From assembly GCA_013373385.1 (NCBI GenBank), contig JABXHX010000017.1, forward strand, positions 1 through 64,000: 64,000 nucleotides of DNA, given 5' to 3'. Position numbers and translations under genes: made by a program. Shown in pieces: positions 17,043 through 28,106 of the stretch; position 1 is the first letter of the stretch; each line of letters begins with the position of its first letter. Source of the DNA: Flavobacteriaceae bacterium (GTDB taxonomy: Bacteria > Bacteroidota > Bacteroidia > Flavobacteriales > Flavobacteriaceae). The notes below the pieces were generated by a model, which saw only the letters and a list, made by a program, of their open reading frames with translations, was not told where the DNA came from and ran no database searches.

Positions 17043-19658
17043 TTACCTTAAAAACCTATAGGTTAGCTTAAATAAAAAGGTATTATCTGCTCTTTTATTA
17101 AAGATTAAATTATCTACTGTACTTGTTAAAGATTCTGAACCATCACCAAACTTTGTTGCTCCATTAGACCAAACCAAGAACATTTCTGAGCCAGGGATAT
17201 ATTCCCATCTTACAACTAAATTAGATCTAAATTGCGCAAAAGTAAAGTTTGGGTTTTTAAATCTATAATCTTCTACATTGTCGCCATTTTCATCTACAGA
17301 AAACTCTTTACCAATTGCTGTAATTTGATTGGGTGTATACCATTGTACTCTATCGTTTAAATTTTCTGCAGTTGCATTTGTTACATAATTAAAATTGGTA
17401 TAAGTACCTCTTGTAATAAATGGCGAACCATAAAACTGAACCGACAGATTAGGATTGATACTATAATTAATTCGTAAAGATGTATCCCAAGTTTTTTGAT
17501 CTATTTCTCCTAAAATATATCTAGAAGTACTACCAAAACTCTTTTGACTTACATATTGAGTTCTGTTAGGATTCAAATTATAAGTGGTTTGAAAAGCAAA
17601 ACTTAACGAATTGATCGGTTGATAATTAAACCTAAAGACTCTTCTCTTAAATGCAAAGTTTTGTTGTTTTGACCTGCTTTCAATCAAACCAATTGTAAAG
17701 TTTACTTTTTTACTTTGATCTGATCCAAAAAACAAAAACATAAAGTTTTCTTCAGAAAATCTCCATCTTGGTCCGCCACGTAAAAACGTATTGTTAAAAA
17801 TTCTTGGTTTATGCCCCAAACCAAATTCAGTCCACCAATTATTTTTCCAGTTTACATTGGTCTGTAGCTCTAACTGAAAACTATTGTAATTCCCTTCAAA
17901 ATCATACGTAGAAGATTGCTCTAGTTTTACCATAGCTCTCCTAAACGTTTTGGTAGGCTTTAATGTTTGATAGCTCACATCTGCATACTGAAATATTTCG
18001 TCTGCTTGTCTTAAAAACCCAATATCATTAAGTTCTAATTCTGGCGATCTCCATGTTAACGCACCTGCATAACGCCAATTACCTCCACCAGATTTTCCTG
18101 CCACAAATTTACCTCCTGTTCCCGTCAGTGAAGTTCTTGTAGGGTCTACATTTACATGACTTGCGTCTACTCGCTGAAAAAGATGTGTTAACGAACGTTG
18201 TGTTACCTCTATAGCTGTTGTGCTTCCTGAAACTTTACTCATGATTATATTTCCATCAATAAAGTAATTTCTATTTTTCCATTGATGCTTAAAATCAATT
18301 CCAGCTGTGTATGCAGATGTATGCAAGTAATCAAATTTACCTTCTAAATTTCTATTAGTTGCAGTAAAAATTCCTCCTAAATACGAATTGTTATTATTAA
18401 AATCTTTTTGTGCTCTTAGTACCAAATAATTTGTGAGTGGTTCTACAAGTTCTTCCTTTCTACTTCCATTAGTATCTATTGTTGCGTACTCTTTAGCTGT
18501 AACAGTTTCTAAGACTCCAATAGACCAACCATTTTGGGTTTTCCCAGAAAACTTTGCAGCACCTAGAATTGTTGTATTTTTTGGAGTTTTTGCGTATTCT
18601 CCAGAATTTAAACTTGGTCTGCCGTGTGGGTTTCTACCAATTCGTCTACTATAAAATAAGTTATCTTGACCATTGGCAAATTCATAATCAAAAATATTTT
18701 TGTTTTCTACGAAAAATGGACGCTGCTCTTTTAAAAATATTTGAAATCCGTCTAAAGAAAATGCTCCAGGGTCAGCTTCTACCTGACCAAAATCTGGGTT
18801 GATAGTTAGGTCTAGTGTCAAATCATTGGTTACACCAATTTTGGCATCTATACCGCCATTTAATTTAAAATCGCTACCATCTCTAAATGGGTTTCCTGCT
18901 TCTGCTTGATAAGAATCAAACTGCAATACAGTAAATGGTTGAATTTCTAATTGCCTTTGCGGTATCAAATCTTTTAAACCGTGTAACTCTCCAGATTCAC
19001 TGATAAATCCTGCCGAACCTGCCGGAATTCGGTTCCAAACCGAACGTTCGTTTTTTCTAAAAAATTGTCTGATTAGGTTTAAACCCCAAACTTGTTCTTT
19101 TGCATTTCCAAAACGCAATTGGCTAAATGGAATTTTCATTTCTGCGCTCCAACCATCTTTATTTATTTTTGCTTTAGTATACCAAACGGGGTTCCAACTA
19201 TCATCCCAGTTATTTCCATTCTGAGTTACAATCTCATCCCCTTTTACTCCTGCAGCAGTAGTTGTAAAAACAAATGCTGTTCGTTTATCGTGGTAACTAT
19301 CAATCAATACATTTACTCTATCTCCTTGAAAACTATCTCTTCTAGCCAGTCTTTTTTCAATCTTATTTGGTTCTTTGTCAAACGCTTGTATTGCTATATA
19401 CAAAAACTTGGTATCGTACAAAATTTTAAATCTCGTTTGCGATGTTGGCGGAGTATTTTCGTCTGGATCATTTTCTATAAAATCATTACCCCATGGTACA
19501 TTATTCCAGCAAGCATCATCTAAAACACCATCTATTTTAGGGGCTTTAGAGTTATTATTAAACTTTGTAATGTATTTTTTCTTAGTGGTTTCTTGACTAA
19601 TGGTAAGTTGAACGCTAAAAAAAGTTAGTAAGAGTAAGATGGATTGTAATCCTTTCAT
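17043..19658 (-). CDS. CBM9-like + DUF5916 outer-membrane protein, paralogue of 14232-16880
   Basis: Same motifs (DLTINPDFGQVEADPGAFSLDGFQIFLKEQRPFFVENKNIF). Start moved to MKGLQSILLLLTFFSVQ (signal peptide) from the ORF-track start at 19712. Confidence 0.82.
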   Translation of the reverse strand: MKGLQSILLLLTFFSVQLTISQETTKKKYITKFNNNSKAPKIDGVLDDACWNNVPWGNDFIENDPDENTPPTSQTRFKILYDTKFLYIAIQAFDKEPNKIEKRLARRDSFQGDRVNVLIDSYHDKRTAFVFTTTAAGVKGDEIVTQNGNNWDDSWNPVWYTKAKINKDGWSAEMKIPFSQLRFGNAKEQVWGLNLIRQFFRKNERSVWNRIPAGSAGFISESGELHGLKDLIPQRQLEIQPFTVLQFDSYQAEAGNPFRDGSDFKLNGGIDAKIGVTNDLTLDLTINPDFGQVEADPGAFSLDGFQIFLKEQRPFFVENKNIFDYEFANGQDNLFYSRRIGRNPHGRPSLNSGEYAKTPKNTTILGAAKFSGKTQNGWSIGVLETVTAKEYATIDTNGSRKEELVEPLTNYLVLRAQKDFNNNNSYLGGIFTATNRNLEGKFDYLHTSAYTAGIDFKHQWKNRNYFIDGNIIMSKVSGSTTAIEVTQRSLTHLFQRVDASHVNVDPTRTSLTGTGGKFVAGKSGGGNWRYAGALTWRSPELELNDIGFLRQADEIFQYADVSYQTLKPTKTFRRAMVKLEQSSTYDFEGNYNSFQLELQTNVNWKNNWWTEFGLGHKPRIFNNTFLRGGPRWRFSEENFMFLFFGSDQSKKVNFTIGLIESRSKQQNFAFKRRVFRFNYQPINSLSFAFQTTYNLNPNRTQYVSQKSFGSTSRYILGEIDQKTWDTSLRINYSINPNLSVQFYGSPFITRGTYTNFNYVTNATAENLNDRVQWYTPNQITAIGKEFSVDENGDNVEDYRFKNPNFTFAQFRSNLVVRWEYIPGSEMFLVWSNGATKFGDGSESLTSTVDNLIFNKRADNTFLFKLTYRFLR

Positions 19659-19780
19659 TCGTATATTTTTTTGGTGATTGATTTTACGACGCCACAAAAT
19701 TACAAAACCCACGTCTTAATAATTTGTTAATTGTTTTGTAAGCCTTTAAAAATCAACAACAAATTAAATTACAACTATGT

Positions 19781-19810
19781 TTGTTGTTTTGCTTTTTAGT
19801 TGTACCTTTG
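19781..19810 (+). promoter_or_regulatory. Flavobacterial-type promoter upstream of rplM
   Basis: TTGTTG upstream of TACCTTTG (19803-19810), matching -33 TTG / -7 TAnnTTTG. Confidence 0.55.
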
Positions 19811-19866
19811 CAGACCTTTTTTAAGGGAAAATTTTTATTTATTAATTGACAAAAACTAAAAGTGTA

Positions 19867-20322
19867 ATGAACACATTAAGTTACAAAACAGTATCAGCAA
19901 ACAAAGAGACTGCTAATAAAGAGTGGTTGGTTGTTGATGCGGACGGGCAAACATTGGGTCGTCTTGCTTCTAAAGTAGCAATGCTAATTAGAGGAAAATA
20001 CAAAACCAACTTTACGCCGCATGTAGATTGTGGTGATAACGTTGTAGTAATCAACGCAGACAAAATTAACCTCACTGGTAATAAATGGTCTGACAAATCG
20101 TACATCCGTCACACAGGATATCCTGGTGGACAGAGATCGTTAACTGCTAAAGAAATGTTTGACAAAGACCCTGCAAGGTTAGTTGAAAAAGCAGTAAAAG
20201 GAATGTTACCTAAAAATAAATTAGGTAGTGCATTGTTTAGAAATTTATATGTATATGCCGGCGCTGAGCACAACCAAACAGCTCAAAACCCAAAAGCAAT
20301 TAACCTTAACGATCTTAAATAA
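19867..20322 (+). CDS. rplM: 50S ribosomal protein L13
   Basis: [47 protein letters not shown] at 19867 preferred to the upstream TTG. Confidence 0.97.
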   Translation: MNTLSYKTVSANKETANKEWLVVDADGQTLGRLASKVAMLIRGKYKTNFTPHVDCGDNVVVINADKINLTGNKWSDKSYIRHTGYPGGQRSLTAKEMFDKDPARLVEKAVKGMLPKNKLGSALFRNLYVYAGAEHNQTAQNPKAINLNDLK

Positions 20323-20708
20323 TGGAAACAGTACACAAAATAGGTAGAAGAAAAACAGCTGTTGCACGTGTATATCTTTCTGAAGGAAAAGGAAATATCA
20401 CAATCAACAAAAGAGAGTTTACAAATTATTTTACAACTCCAACGTTGCAATACAAAGTACAACAACCTTTACAATTAACAGACACTTTAGTATCTTACGA
20501 TATTAAAGTAAATGTTTTTGGAGGTGGTGTAACTGGTCAAGCAGAAGCAATTCGTTTAGCAATTACTAGAGCATTAGTTGCAATAAATGAAGAGCACAAA
20601 GCAATCTTAAAACCAGAAGGATTATTGACAAGAGATCCAAGAATGGTAGAAAGAAAAAAATACGGTCAGAAAAAAGCAAGAAAAAAATTCCAATTCTCGA
20701 AACGTTAA
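20322..20708 (+). CDS. rpsI: 30S ribosomal protein S9
   Basis: [12 protein letters not shown]...; C-terminal [29 protein letters not shown]. Confidence 0.97.
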   Translation: METVHKIGRRKTAVARVYLSEGKGNITINKREFTNYFTTPTLQYKVQQPLQLTDTLVSYDIKVNVFGGGVTGQAEAIRLAITRALVAINEEHKAILKPEGLLTRDPRMVERKKYGQKKARKKFQFSKR

Positions 20709-20854
20709 TAGTTTTTTTGAAATTATTTCAGAATATCTATACAAACGTAGTAGCGAATTGTTCATTTATTATTAAATAAACAGTTTAGCATCTAAATATC
20801 TAAGACTCAAAAAAAAGACTACTTAGATATTGCTACATTAAAAGAAAGTAAACA

Positions 20855-21622
20855 ATGGCAAACGTAAACATTAAAGAATTACTAGATAGTGGAGTGCATT
20901 TTGGGCACTTAACTAGAAAATGGGATCCGAACATGGCTCCTTACATTTATACAGAGCGTAATGGTGTGCACATCATCGACTTGTATAAAACAGCTGCAAA
21001 AATTGAAGAAACTGCTGCTGCGTTAGAAAAAATTGCTAACTCAGGTAGAAAAATTTTATTTGTTGCAACTAAAAAACAAGCAAAAGATATCGTTGCTGAA
21101 AAAGCAAAAGCTGTAAACATGCCTTACATCACAGAAAGATGGCCAGGTGGAATGTTAACTAACTTTGTAACTATCAGAAAGGCAGTTAAAAAAATGTCTT
21201 CTATTGATAGAATGAAACAAGACGGTTCTTTTGACGCTTTATCTAAAAGAGAAAAATTACAGATTAACCGTCAACGTGAAAAATTAGAAAAGAACTTAGG
21301 TTCTATTTCTGATATGACGCGTTTACCAGGAGCATTATTTGTAGTTGATGTTAAAAAAGAGCACATTGCAATTGCAGAAGCTCAAAAATTAAACATACCA
21401 ATCTTTGCAATGGTTGATACCAACTCAGATCCAAGACCAATTGATTTTGTAATTCCATCTAACGATGACGCTTCTAAATCTATTGATAAAGTATTGAGCT
21501 ATATCACTGATGCCGTTGCAAACGGATTAGCTGAAAGAAAAGCAGGAAAAGAAAAGGCAAAAGCTGAAAAAGAAGCTCCAGCTGCAGAGGCTAAAGAAGC
21601 AACTACAGAAGAAGCTAAATAA
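20855..21622 (+). CDS. rpsB: 30S ribosomal protein S2
   Basis: LLDSGVHFGHLTRKWDPNMAPYIYTERNGVHIIDL. Confidence 0.97.
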   Translation: MANVNIKELLDSGVHFGHLTRKWDPNMAPYIYTERNGVHIIDLYKTAAKIEETAAALEKIANSGRKILFVATKKQAKDIVAEKAKAVNMPYITERWPGGMLTNFVTIRKAVKKMSSIDRMKQDGSFDALSKREKLQINRQREKLEKNLGSISDMTRLPGALFVVDVKKEHIAIAEAQKLNIPIFAMVDTNSDPRPIDFVIPSNDDASKSIDKVLSYITDAVANGLAERKAGKEKAKAEKEAPAAEAKEATTEEAK

Positions 21623-21643
21623 TTAAAAGAATTCATAAATCTT

Positions 21644-21677
21644 AAAACCTTTCTAACCAAAAATTAGAAAGGTTTTT
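21644..21677 (+). terminator. Hairpin with U-tract between rpsB and tsf
   Basis: AAAACCTTTCTAA ccaaaaa TTAGAAAGGTTTTT. Confidence 0.65.
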
Positions 21678-21695
21678 ACAAAATAAAAAAGTGAC

Positions 21696-22661
21696 ATGGC
21701 AAATATAAGTGCTGCAGACGTAAAAAAATTAAGAGAAGCTACTGGTGCTGGAATGATGGATTGTAAAAAAGCATTGGTTGAAGCTGAAGGTGATTTTGAT
21801 AAAGCAATTGAAGTATTACGTAAAAAAGGTCAGAAAGTAGCTGCAAAAAGAGCTGACAGAGAGTCTTCTGAAGGTGTTGCAATTACAAAAATTAACGATG
21901 AGAATACTATTGGTGTTGCAATCGTATTGGCTTGTGAGACTGACTTCGTTGCTAAAAATGATTCATTTAAAGAACTAGCTAGTCAATTTGTAAACATCGC
22001 ATTTAATCACACTAGCAAAGAAGATTTTTTAGCTGCTGATTTTGGAGGAATGACAGTTGCTGAAAAATTAATTGAGCAAACAGGAGTTATCGGTGAAAAA
22101 ATTGATATCACTGCATTTGAAAGAGTTGAAGCTCCTTTTGTAGGATCTTATACACACGGTGGTAAAATTGCAGCTATTGTTGGTTTAACTGCTGCTGTTG
22201 ATAATGCAGATGTGTTGACTAAAGATTTAGCAATGCAAATTGCCTCTATGGGTGCAACTACTTTATCTTACAAAGATTTTGACCCTGCATATGTAGCTGC
22301 TGAAACTGAAGCTAGAATTGCTGTTATCGAAAAAGAAAATATTGAGCTAGGAAGATTAGGTAAAACATTAAAGAATGTACCTCAGTACATTTCTATGTCT
22401 CAATTAACTGATGAGGTTTTAGCTAAAGCTGAAGAAGATGCGAAATCAGAATTAAAAGCTGAAGGAAAACCAGAGCAAATTTGGGACAGAATCTTGCCTG
22501 GAAAAATGGAAAGATTTATTTCTGATAACACTACATTAGATCAAGAACAATGTTTATTAGATCAAAACTTCATCAAAGATGAAAAGAAAAGTGTTGCTGA
22601 TTATATCAAAGCATATGGAGATGTTGCTGTAAGTACTTTTAAAAGAGTTACTTTAGGGTAA
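21696..22661 (+). CDS. tsf: Elongation factor Ts
   Basis: [37 protein letters not shown]. Confidence 0.97.
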   Translation: MANISAADVKKLREATGAGMMDCKKALVEAEGDFDKAIEVLRKKGQKVAAKRADRESSEGVAITKINDENTIGVAIVLACETDFVAKNDSFKELASQFVNIAFNHTSKEDFLAADFGGMTVAEKLIEQTGVIGEKIDITAFERVEAPFVGSYTHGGKIAAIVGLTAAVDNADVLTKDLAMQIASMGATTLSYKDFDPAYVAAETEARIAVIEKENIELGRLGKTLKNVPQYISMSQLTDEVLAKAEEDAKSELKAEGKPEQIWDRILPGKMERFISDNTTLDQEQCLLDQNFIKDEKKSVADYIKAYGDVAVSTFKRVTLG

Positions 22662-22685
22662 TAACATTTCTTTATTTACCATATT

Positions 22686-22715
22686 AAAAACCAACCTTTT
22701 TAGGTTGGTTTTTTT
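22686..22715 (+). terminator. Intrinsic terminator after tsf
   Basis: AAACCAACC-ttttta-GGTTGGTTTTTTT. Confidence 0.8.
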
Positions 22716-22790
22716 ATTTCTAAAATCCTAAGAAGCATCCTGTATTGCTTTAACGGAAATTCTTATATTTGCAGAACTTTCAATAAAACT

Positions 22791-23501
22791 ATGCAATACA
22801 AAAGAATCCTTTTAAAATTAAGCGGTGAAGCTTTGATGGGTGATAAACAATACGGAATTGACCCACAACGCCTATCAGAATATGCAAAAGAAATAAAACA
22901 AGTAGTAGATAAAGGTATTGAAGTAGCCATCGTTATCGGTGGAGGAAATATTTTTAGAGGCTTGGCAGGTGCAAGTAACGGTATGGATCGCGTACAGGGA
23001 GATCATATGGGAATGTTAGCTACTTGCATCAATGGTTTAGCTTTGCAAAGTGCACTAGAAGATGAAGGTATTTATACGCGACTGCAAACTGCCATTGAAA
23101 TTAAAGAAATAGCAGAACCGTATATTAGAAGAAGAGCAAATCGTCATTTAGAAAAAGGGAGAGTTGTTATTTTTGGAGGTGGTACTGGAAACCCTTATTT
23201 TACAACTGATACAGCAGCAGTACTTAGAGCTATTGAAATTAATGCAGATGCTATCTTAAAAGGAACACGTGTTGACGGTATTTACACCTCTGATCCAGAA
23301 AAAAATAAAGACGCAAGAAAATTCGAAAACATTACCTTTAAAGAAGTAATGGAAAAAGGCTTAAAAGTAATGGACATGACGGCATTTACTTTAAGCGAAG
23401 AAAATAAATTACCTATTATTGTTTTTGATATGAATACAAACGGAAACTTATTAAAATTAGTTTCCGGAGAAAAAATAGGTACAGTTGTTGATAACCAATA
23501 A
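22791..23501 (+). CDS. pyrH: UMP kinase
   Basis: [21 protein letters not shown]...[10 protein letters not shown]. Confidence 0.97.
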   Translation: MQYKRILLKLSGEALMGDKQYGIDPQRLSEYAKEIKQVVDKGIEVAIVIGGGNIFRGLAGASNGMDRVQGDHMGMLATCINGLALQSALEDEGIYTRLQTAIEIKEIAEPYIRRRANRHLEKGRVVIFGGGTGNPYFTTDTAAVLRAIEINADAILKGTRVDGIYTSDPEKNKDARKFENITFKEVMEKGLKVMDMTAFTLSEENKLPIIVFDMNTNGNLLKLVSGEKIGTVVDNQ

Positions 23502-23516
23502 GCAAATTTTTTAACA

Positions 23517-24071
23517 ATGAACGAAGAAATAGAATTCATTTTAGACTCAGCAAAAGAACTAATGCAAAATGCTGTAGACCATTTAGTTAAAGAACTTAGA
23601 GCAATTAGAGCAGGAAAAGCTACACCAGCAATGTTAACAACCGTTACTGTTGATTATTATGGATCACAAACTCCATTAGGTCAGGTTGCAAATGTTAACA
23701 CTCCAGATGCAAGAACAATTAGCATCCAACCATGGGAGAAAAACATGTTACAAGAAATTGAAAAAGCAATTATGGTTGCCAATTTAGGTTTTAACCCAAT
23801 GAATAACGGAGAAACCATTATTATTAATGTTCCGCCTTTAACAGAAGAAAGACGTAAAGATTTAGCAAAACAAGCAAAATCTGAAGCAGAACATGCAAAA
23901 GTGGGTGTTAGAAATGCAAGAAAAGAAGCAAATAATGAAATCAAAAAATTAGACATTTCAGACGATATGAAAAAGAATACTGAAATGGATGTACAAATAC
24001 TAACAGATAATTTTGTTGCAAAAGTTGATGAGTTATTTGCTGTAAAAGAAAAAGAAATCATGACAGTATAA
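23517..24071 (+). CDS. frr: Ribosome recycling factor
   Basis: LRAIRAGKATPAMLTTVTVDYYGSQTPLGQVANVNTPDARTISIQPW. Confidence 0.97.
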   Translation: MNEEIEFILDSAKELMQNAVDHLVKELRAIRAGKATPAMLTTVTVDYYGSQTPLGQVANVNTPDARTISIQPWEKNMLQEIEKAIMVANLGFNPMNNGETIIINVPPLTEERRKDLAKQAKSEAEHAKVGVRNARKEANNEIKKLDISDDMKKNTEMDVQILTDNFVAKVDELFAVKEKEIMTV

Positions 24072-24100
24072 CTTACTGTTGATTTAATAAAACATTAAGA

Positions 24101-24128
24101 AAAGAGTGTAACAATACACTCTTTTTTT
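24101..24128 (+). terminator. Intrinsic terminator after frr
   Basis: AAAGAGTGTA-acaa-TACACTCTTTTTTT. Confidence 0.8.
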
Positions 24129-24176
24129 ATACCTGTTGTTCTGAAACATTTGCTACCTTTGCATAAATTTTTTTAG

Positions 24177-26552
24177 ATGAATTTTTGGACAAAAATTGCA
24201 GGAGTCATCTTACGAAACAGGTATATTGTTTTGTTAGTGATTGCGGCAATTACAGCTTTTTTAGCAACGCAAATGAAGTATATGAAATTTTCATATACAG
24301 AAGCAAACCTACTACCAGAAAATCATGAAGTAAATGTACAATACAATCAGTTCTTAGATATTTTTGGTGAAGAGGGGAACCTAATTATTTTAGCTGTTAA
24401 TGATTCTACTATTTTTACTCCAAAAAAATTCAATGCTTGGAACCAGTTAACAGAAAAGTTCAAAGCATTAAAAGAAGTAGACTTTTCGGTTTCTGTTTCA
24501 GATGTGCAAAAATTAAAAGCAGATAGAAAGAATAGAAAATTTGTTTTAGAACCTCTTTTAAAAAATGAAATTAGTAATCAAAAACAAATTTCTGAAGTAA
24601 AAAAGCAGCTATTTGAAAAGCTTCCTTTTTACGAAAACTTACTTTATAATAAAGAAACCCAAACCATACAAACGGCTATTTACATCAAAAAAGAGATAGT
24701 AAATACACCCATTAGAAAAGATTTTATCTTTGATAAGCTTATACCAACCATTAAAGCATTTGAAAAACAACACAATATTAAAGTACGTGTTTCGGGTATG
24801 CCATACATCAGAACGTTAAATGCACAAAACATACAAGACGAAATTTTACTATTTGTTCTTGGCGCTTTATTAATTACTGCTATCATTTTTTACTTTTTCT
24901 TCAGATCGTATAGAGCTACTTTTATTACCCTTTTAGTGGTGCTGATTGGAGTAACTTGGGCTTTTGGTTTTATCGGTTTATTTGGGTATGAAATTACTGT
25001 GTTAACAGCTTTAATTCCACCTTTAATTATCGTAATCGGTGTGCCTAATGCTGTGTTTTTAATCAACAAATATCAACAAGAAGTAAAGAAACACGGTAAC
25101 CAAGCAAAATCATTACAACGTGTTATTTCTAAAATTGGAAATGCAACATTAATGACCAACATTACCACTGCTTCTGGGTTTGCAACCTTTATTTTTGTAA
25201 AGAGTCAGCTTTTAAGAGAATTTGGTATTCTAGCATCAGTAAACATCATAAGCATTTTTATTTTAGCGTTGCTAATCATTCCAATTATATACAGTTTTAT
25301 GGCGCTTCCTAAGAAGAAGCACTTAAATCATTTAGAAAAAAAATGGATTGATACCATTGTAAAATGGATGGAGCGCATGGTTCGTCATAACAGAATTGCC
25401 ATATACATTACCACTGTTATTGTTATTGCCCTAGGAATTATTGGCGTATATCAAATTAGAGTTTCTGGTAGTTTAATTGAAGATATGCCTAAAGGAAAGC
25501 AGTTTTATAAAGACATTAAGTTTTTTGAAAAGGAGTTTGGAGGTATTATGCCTTTAGAAATTTTGATTGATACCAAAAAGAAAAAAGGGGTGATGAAACT
25601 TTCTACCTTAAAAAGGATGGAAAAAATCAATGAAACCATTGAGCAGTTTCCAGAGCTTTCTAAACCATTATCAATTACTAATTTAGTAAAATACTCTAAG
25701 CAAGCTTATTACAGTGGTTTGCCAAAGTATTATCAATTACCAACCACACAAGAGCAAGCAACGATATTTTCTTATACTAAAAACTCAAAAGGAAATTCAA
25801 ACATGTTGAACAATTTTATTGATTCAACTGGTAGGTATGCAAGAATAACAACTTTTATGAAAGATATTGGCACAGATAAAATGACCGATATTCAAGACAG
25901 ATTAAATGCCGTTATTGCAAAAAATTTCCCTACCGAAAGATATGAAGTTTCGCTAACTGGTAAAGCGTTAGTCTTTTTAAAAGGCACCAACTATTTAATA
26001 AAAAACTTAATTTTCTCACTGTCTTTAGCCATTGTTTTAATTGCATTGTTTATGGCATGGATGTTTCGATCTTATCAAATGATTTTAATCTCACTGATTC
26101 CTAATATTCTTCCATTATTAATCACAGCTGGACTTATGGGCTTTTTAGGCATCCCAATAAAACCTTCAACTATTCTAGTTTTTAGCATTGCATTTGGTAT
26201 TTCTGTAGATGATACCATACATTTTTTAGCAAAATACAGGCAAGAACTTCAAGCTAACAATTGGCGTATAAAAAAATCTGTTTACAGTGCTTTAAGAGAA
26301 ACAGGAGTTAGTATGTTTTACACTTCTATTGTGTTATTTTTTGGATTCTTAGTATTTACAGTTTCTAGCTTTGGCGGTACTATTGCTCTGGGTGGACTGG
26401 TTTCTATTACCCTTTTGTTTGCAATGGTTTCTAACCTACTGTTACTTCCATCTTTATTATTATCTTTTGAAAAGAAAATATCTAACAAAAAAATATTCAA
26501 AGAGCCATCAATTAGAATTTTACCACAAGAAGACGAAAAAGAAAACGCCTAA
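24177..26552 (+). CDS. RND/MMPL-family transporter
   Basis: 12-TM RND architecture with two duplicated halves; FGISVDDTIHFLAKYR motif. Confidence 0.85.
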   Translation: MNFWTKIAGVILRNRYIVLLVIAAITAFLATQMKYMKFSYTEANLLPENHEVNVQYNQFLDIFGEEGNLIILAVNDSTIFTPKKFNAWNQLTEKFKALKEVDFSVSVSDVQKLKADRKNRKFVLEPLLKNEISNQKQISEVKKQLFEKLPFYENLLYNKETQTIQTAIYIKKEIVNTPIRKDFIFDKLIPTIKAFEKQHNIKVRVSGMPYIRTLNAQNIQDEILLFVLGALLITAIIFYFFFRSYRATFITLLVVLIGVTWAFGFIGLFGYEITVLTALIPPLIIVIGVPNAVFLINKYQQEVKKHGNQAKSLQRVISKIGNATLMTNITTASGFATFIFVKSQLLREFGILASVNIISIFILALLIIPIIYSFMALPKKKHLNHLEKKWIDTIVKWMERMVRHNRIAIYITTVIVIALGIIGVYQIRVSGSLIEDMPKGKQFYKDIKFFEKEFGGIMPLEILIDTKKKKGVMKLSTLKRMEKINETIEQFPELSKPLSITNLVKYSKQAYYSGLPKYYQLPTTQEQATIFSYTKNSKGNSNMLNNFIDSTGRYARITTFMKDIGTDKMTDIQDRLNAVIAKNFPTERYEVSLTGKALVFLKGTNYLIKNLIFSLSLAIVLIALFMAWMFRSYQMILISLIPNILPLLITAGLMGFLGIPIKPSTILVFSIAFGISVDDTIHFLAKYRQELQANNWRIKKSVYSALRETGVSMFYTSIVLFFGFLVFTVSSFGGTIALGGLVSITLLFAMVSNLLLLPSLLLSFEKKISNKKIFKEPSIRILPQEDEKENA

Positions 26553-26659
26553 AATAATTACAACTTATTCATAATAGTTTCGTTGCTAATTTTAAGCTAA
26601 ACAAGTATCTTTGTTATTTGATAACATTGTTGTGTTATTGTAAATTTTAATTTAAGAAG

Positions 26660-28093
26660 ATGACTAGAAGTAGCGTATTAGAATTATTACAATCAGATAG
26701 ATTTTTACAAGAAGTAACTGTAAAAGGATGGGTAAGAACATTTAGAAGTAACAGATTTATTGCTTTAAATGATGGCTCAACCATAAACAATATTCAATGT
26801 GTTATTGATTTTGAAAGCACAACACAAGAAACTTTAAAAAGAATAAATACAGGGGCAGCTATTGCTGTAAAAGGAACTTTAGTAGAAAGTCAAGGAAAAG
26901 GGCAGTCAGTTGAAATTCAGGTTACTGAGTTAGAAATTTTAGGAGATTCTAATCCAGATGAATACCCTATTCAGCCTAAAAAACACAGCTTAGAATTTCT
27001 GAGAGAAAATGCACACCTAAGAGTAAGAACCAATACTTTTAGTGCTGTAATGAGAGTGCGCTCTGCACTATCGTTTGCTGTACATCGATACTTCCAAGAA
27101 AATGGGTTTTACTATGTAAACACACCCATTATTACTGGATCTGATGCAGAAGGAGCTGGTGAAATGTTTAAAGTAACTTCTTTTGAAGCAAACAAAGCAC
27201 CTATAGATGAAGCAGGTAAAATTGATTACAAACAAGATTTTTTTGGTAAAGAAACCAACTTAACCGTATCTGGTCAGTTAGAAGCAGAAACCTACGCCAT
27301 GGCATTGGGTAAAGTGTATACTTTTGGACCAACGTTTAGAGCAGAAAACTCGAATACTACACGTCACTTAGCAGAATTTTGGATGATAGAACCCGAAGTA
27401 GCTTTTAACGATTTAGATGCAAACATGGATTTGTCTGAAGACTTTATTCGCTATGTTTTAAACTATGTTTTAGTAAACTGTAAAGAAGATTTAGACTTTT
27501 TAGATCAGAGATTAACACAAGAAGAAAAATCAAAACCACAGGCACAAAGAAGCGAAATGTCTTTGCTAGAAAAATTAAACTTTGTGGTAAACAACAACTT
27601 TAAAAGGGTTAGTTACACAGAGGCAATTGATATTTTACGCAACTCTAAACCTAATAAAAAGAAAAAATTTCAATTCCCAATTAATGAATGGGGAGCAGAT
27701 TTACAATCTGAACATGAACGCTATTTGGTAGAAAAGCACTTTAAATGTCCGGTGATTCTATTTGATTACCCTGCAACTATTAAAGCATTTTATATGCGTT
27801 TAAATGAAGATGGTAAAACTGTAAGAGCCATGGATGTTTTATTTCCAGGTATTGGGGAAATTGTTGGTGGGTCTCAAAGAGAAGAACGCTTAGATGTGTT
27901 AAAAGAAAAGATGGCCGCTTTAGATATTGACGAAAAAGAGCTTTGGTGGTATTTAGACACACGTAAATTTGGTACTGCCGTACATGCTGGATTTGGGTTA
28001 GGCTTTGAGCGTTTGGTACAATTTACAACCGGAATGGGAAATATTAGAGATGTAATTCCGTTTCCAAGAACACCACAAAATGCAGAATTTTAA
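26660..28093 (+). CDS. asnS: Asparagine-tRNA ligase
   Basis: OB fold [20 protein letters not shown]; class II motifs ([51 protein letters not shown]). Confidence 0.95.
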   Translation: MTRSSVLELLQSDRFLQEVTVKGWVRTFRSNRFIALNDGSTINNIQCVIDFESTTQETLKRINTGAAIAVKGTLVESQGKGQSVEIQVTELEILGDSNPDEYPIQPKKHSLEFLRENAHLRVRTNTFSAVMRVRSALSFAVHRYFQENGFYYVNTPIITGSDAEGAGEMFKVTSFEANKAPIDEAGKIDYKQDFFGKETNLTVSGQLEAETYAMALGKVYTFGPTFRAENSNTTRHLAEFWMIEPEVAFNDLDANMDLSEDFIRYVLNYVLVNCKEDLDFLDQRLTQEEKSKPQAQRSEMSLLEKLNFVVNNNFKRVSYTEAIDILRNSKPNKKKKFQFPINEWGADLQSEHERYLVEKHFKCPVILFDYPATIKAFYMRLNEDGKTVRAMDVLFPGIGEIVGGSQREERLDVLKEKMAALDIDEKELWWYLDTRKFGTAVHAGFGLGFERLVQFTTGMGNIRDVIPFPRTPQNAEF

Positions 28094-28106
28094 ACTAAAA
28101 TATACT

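Noticed and set aside
23681-24061. Minus-strand 126-aa ORF opposite frr
   Set aside because: Shadow ORF of ribosome recycling factor; hydrophobic composition is explained by the antisense codons.
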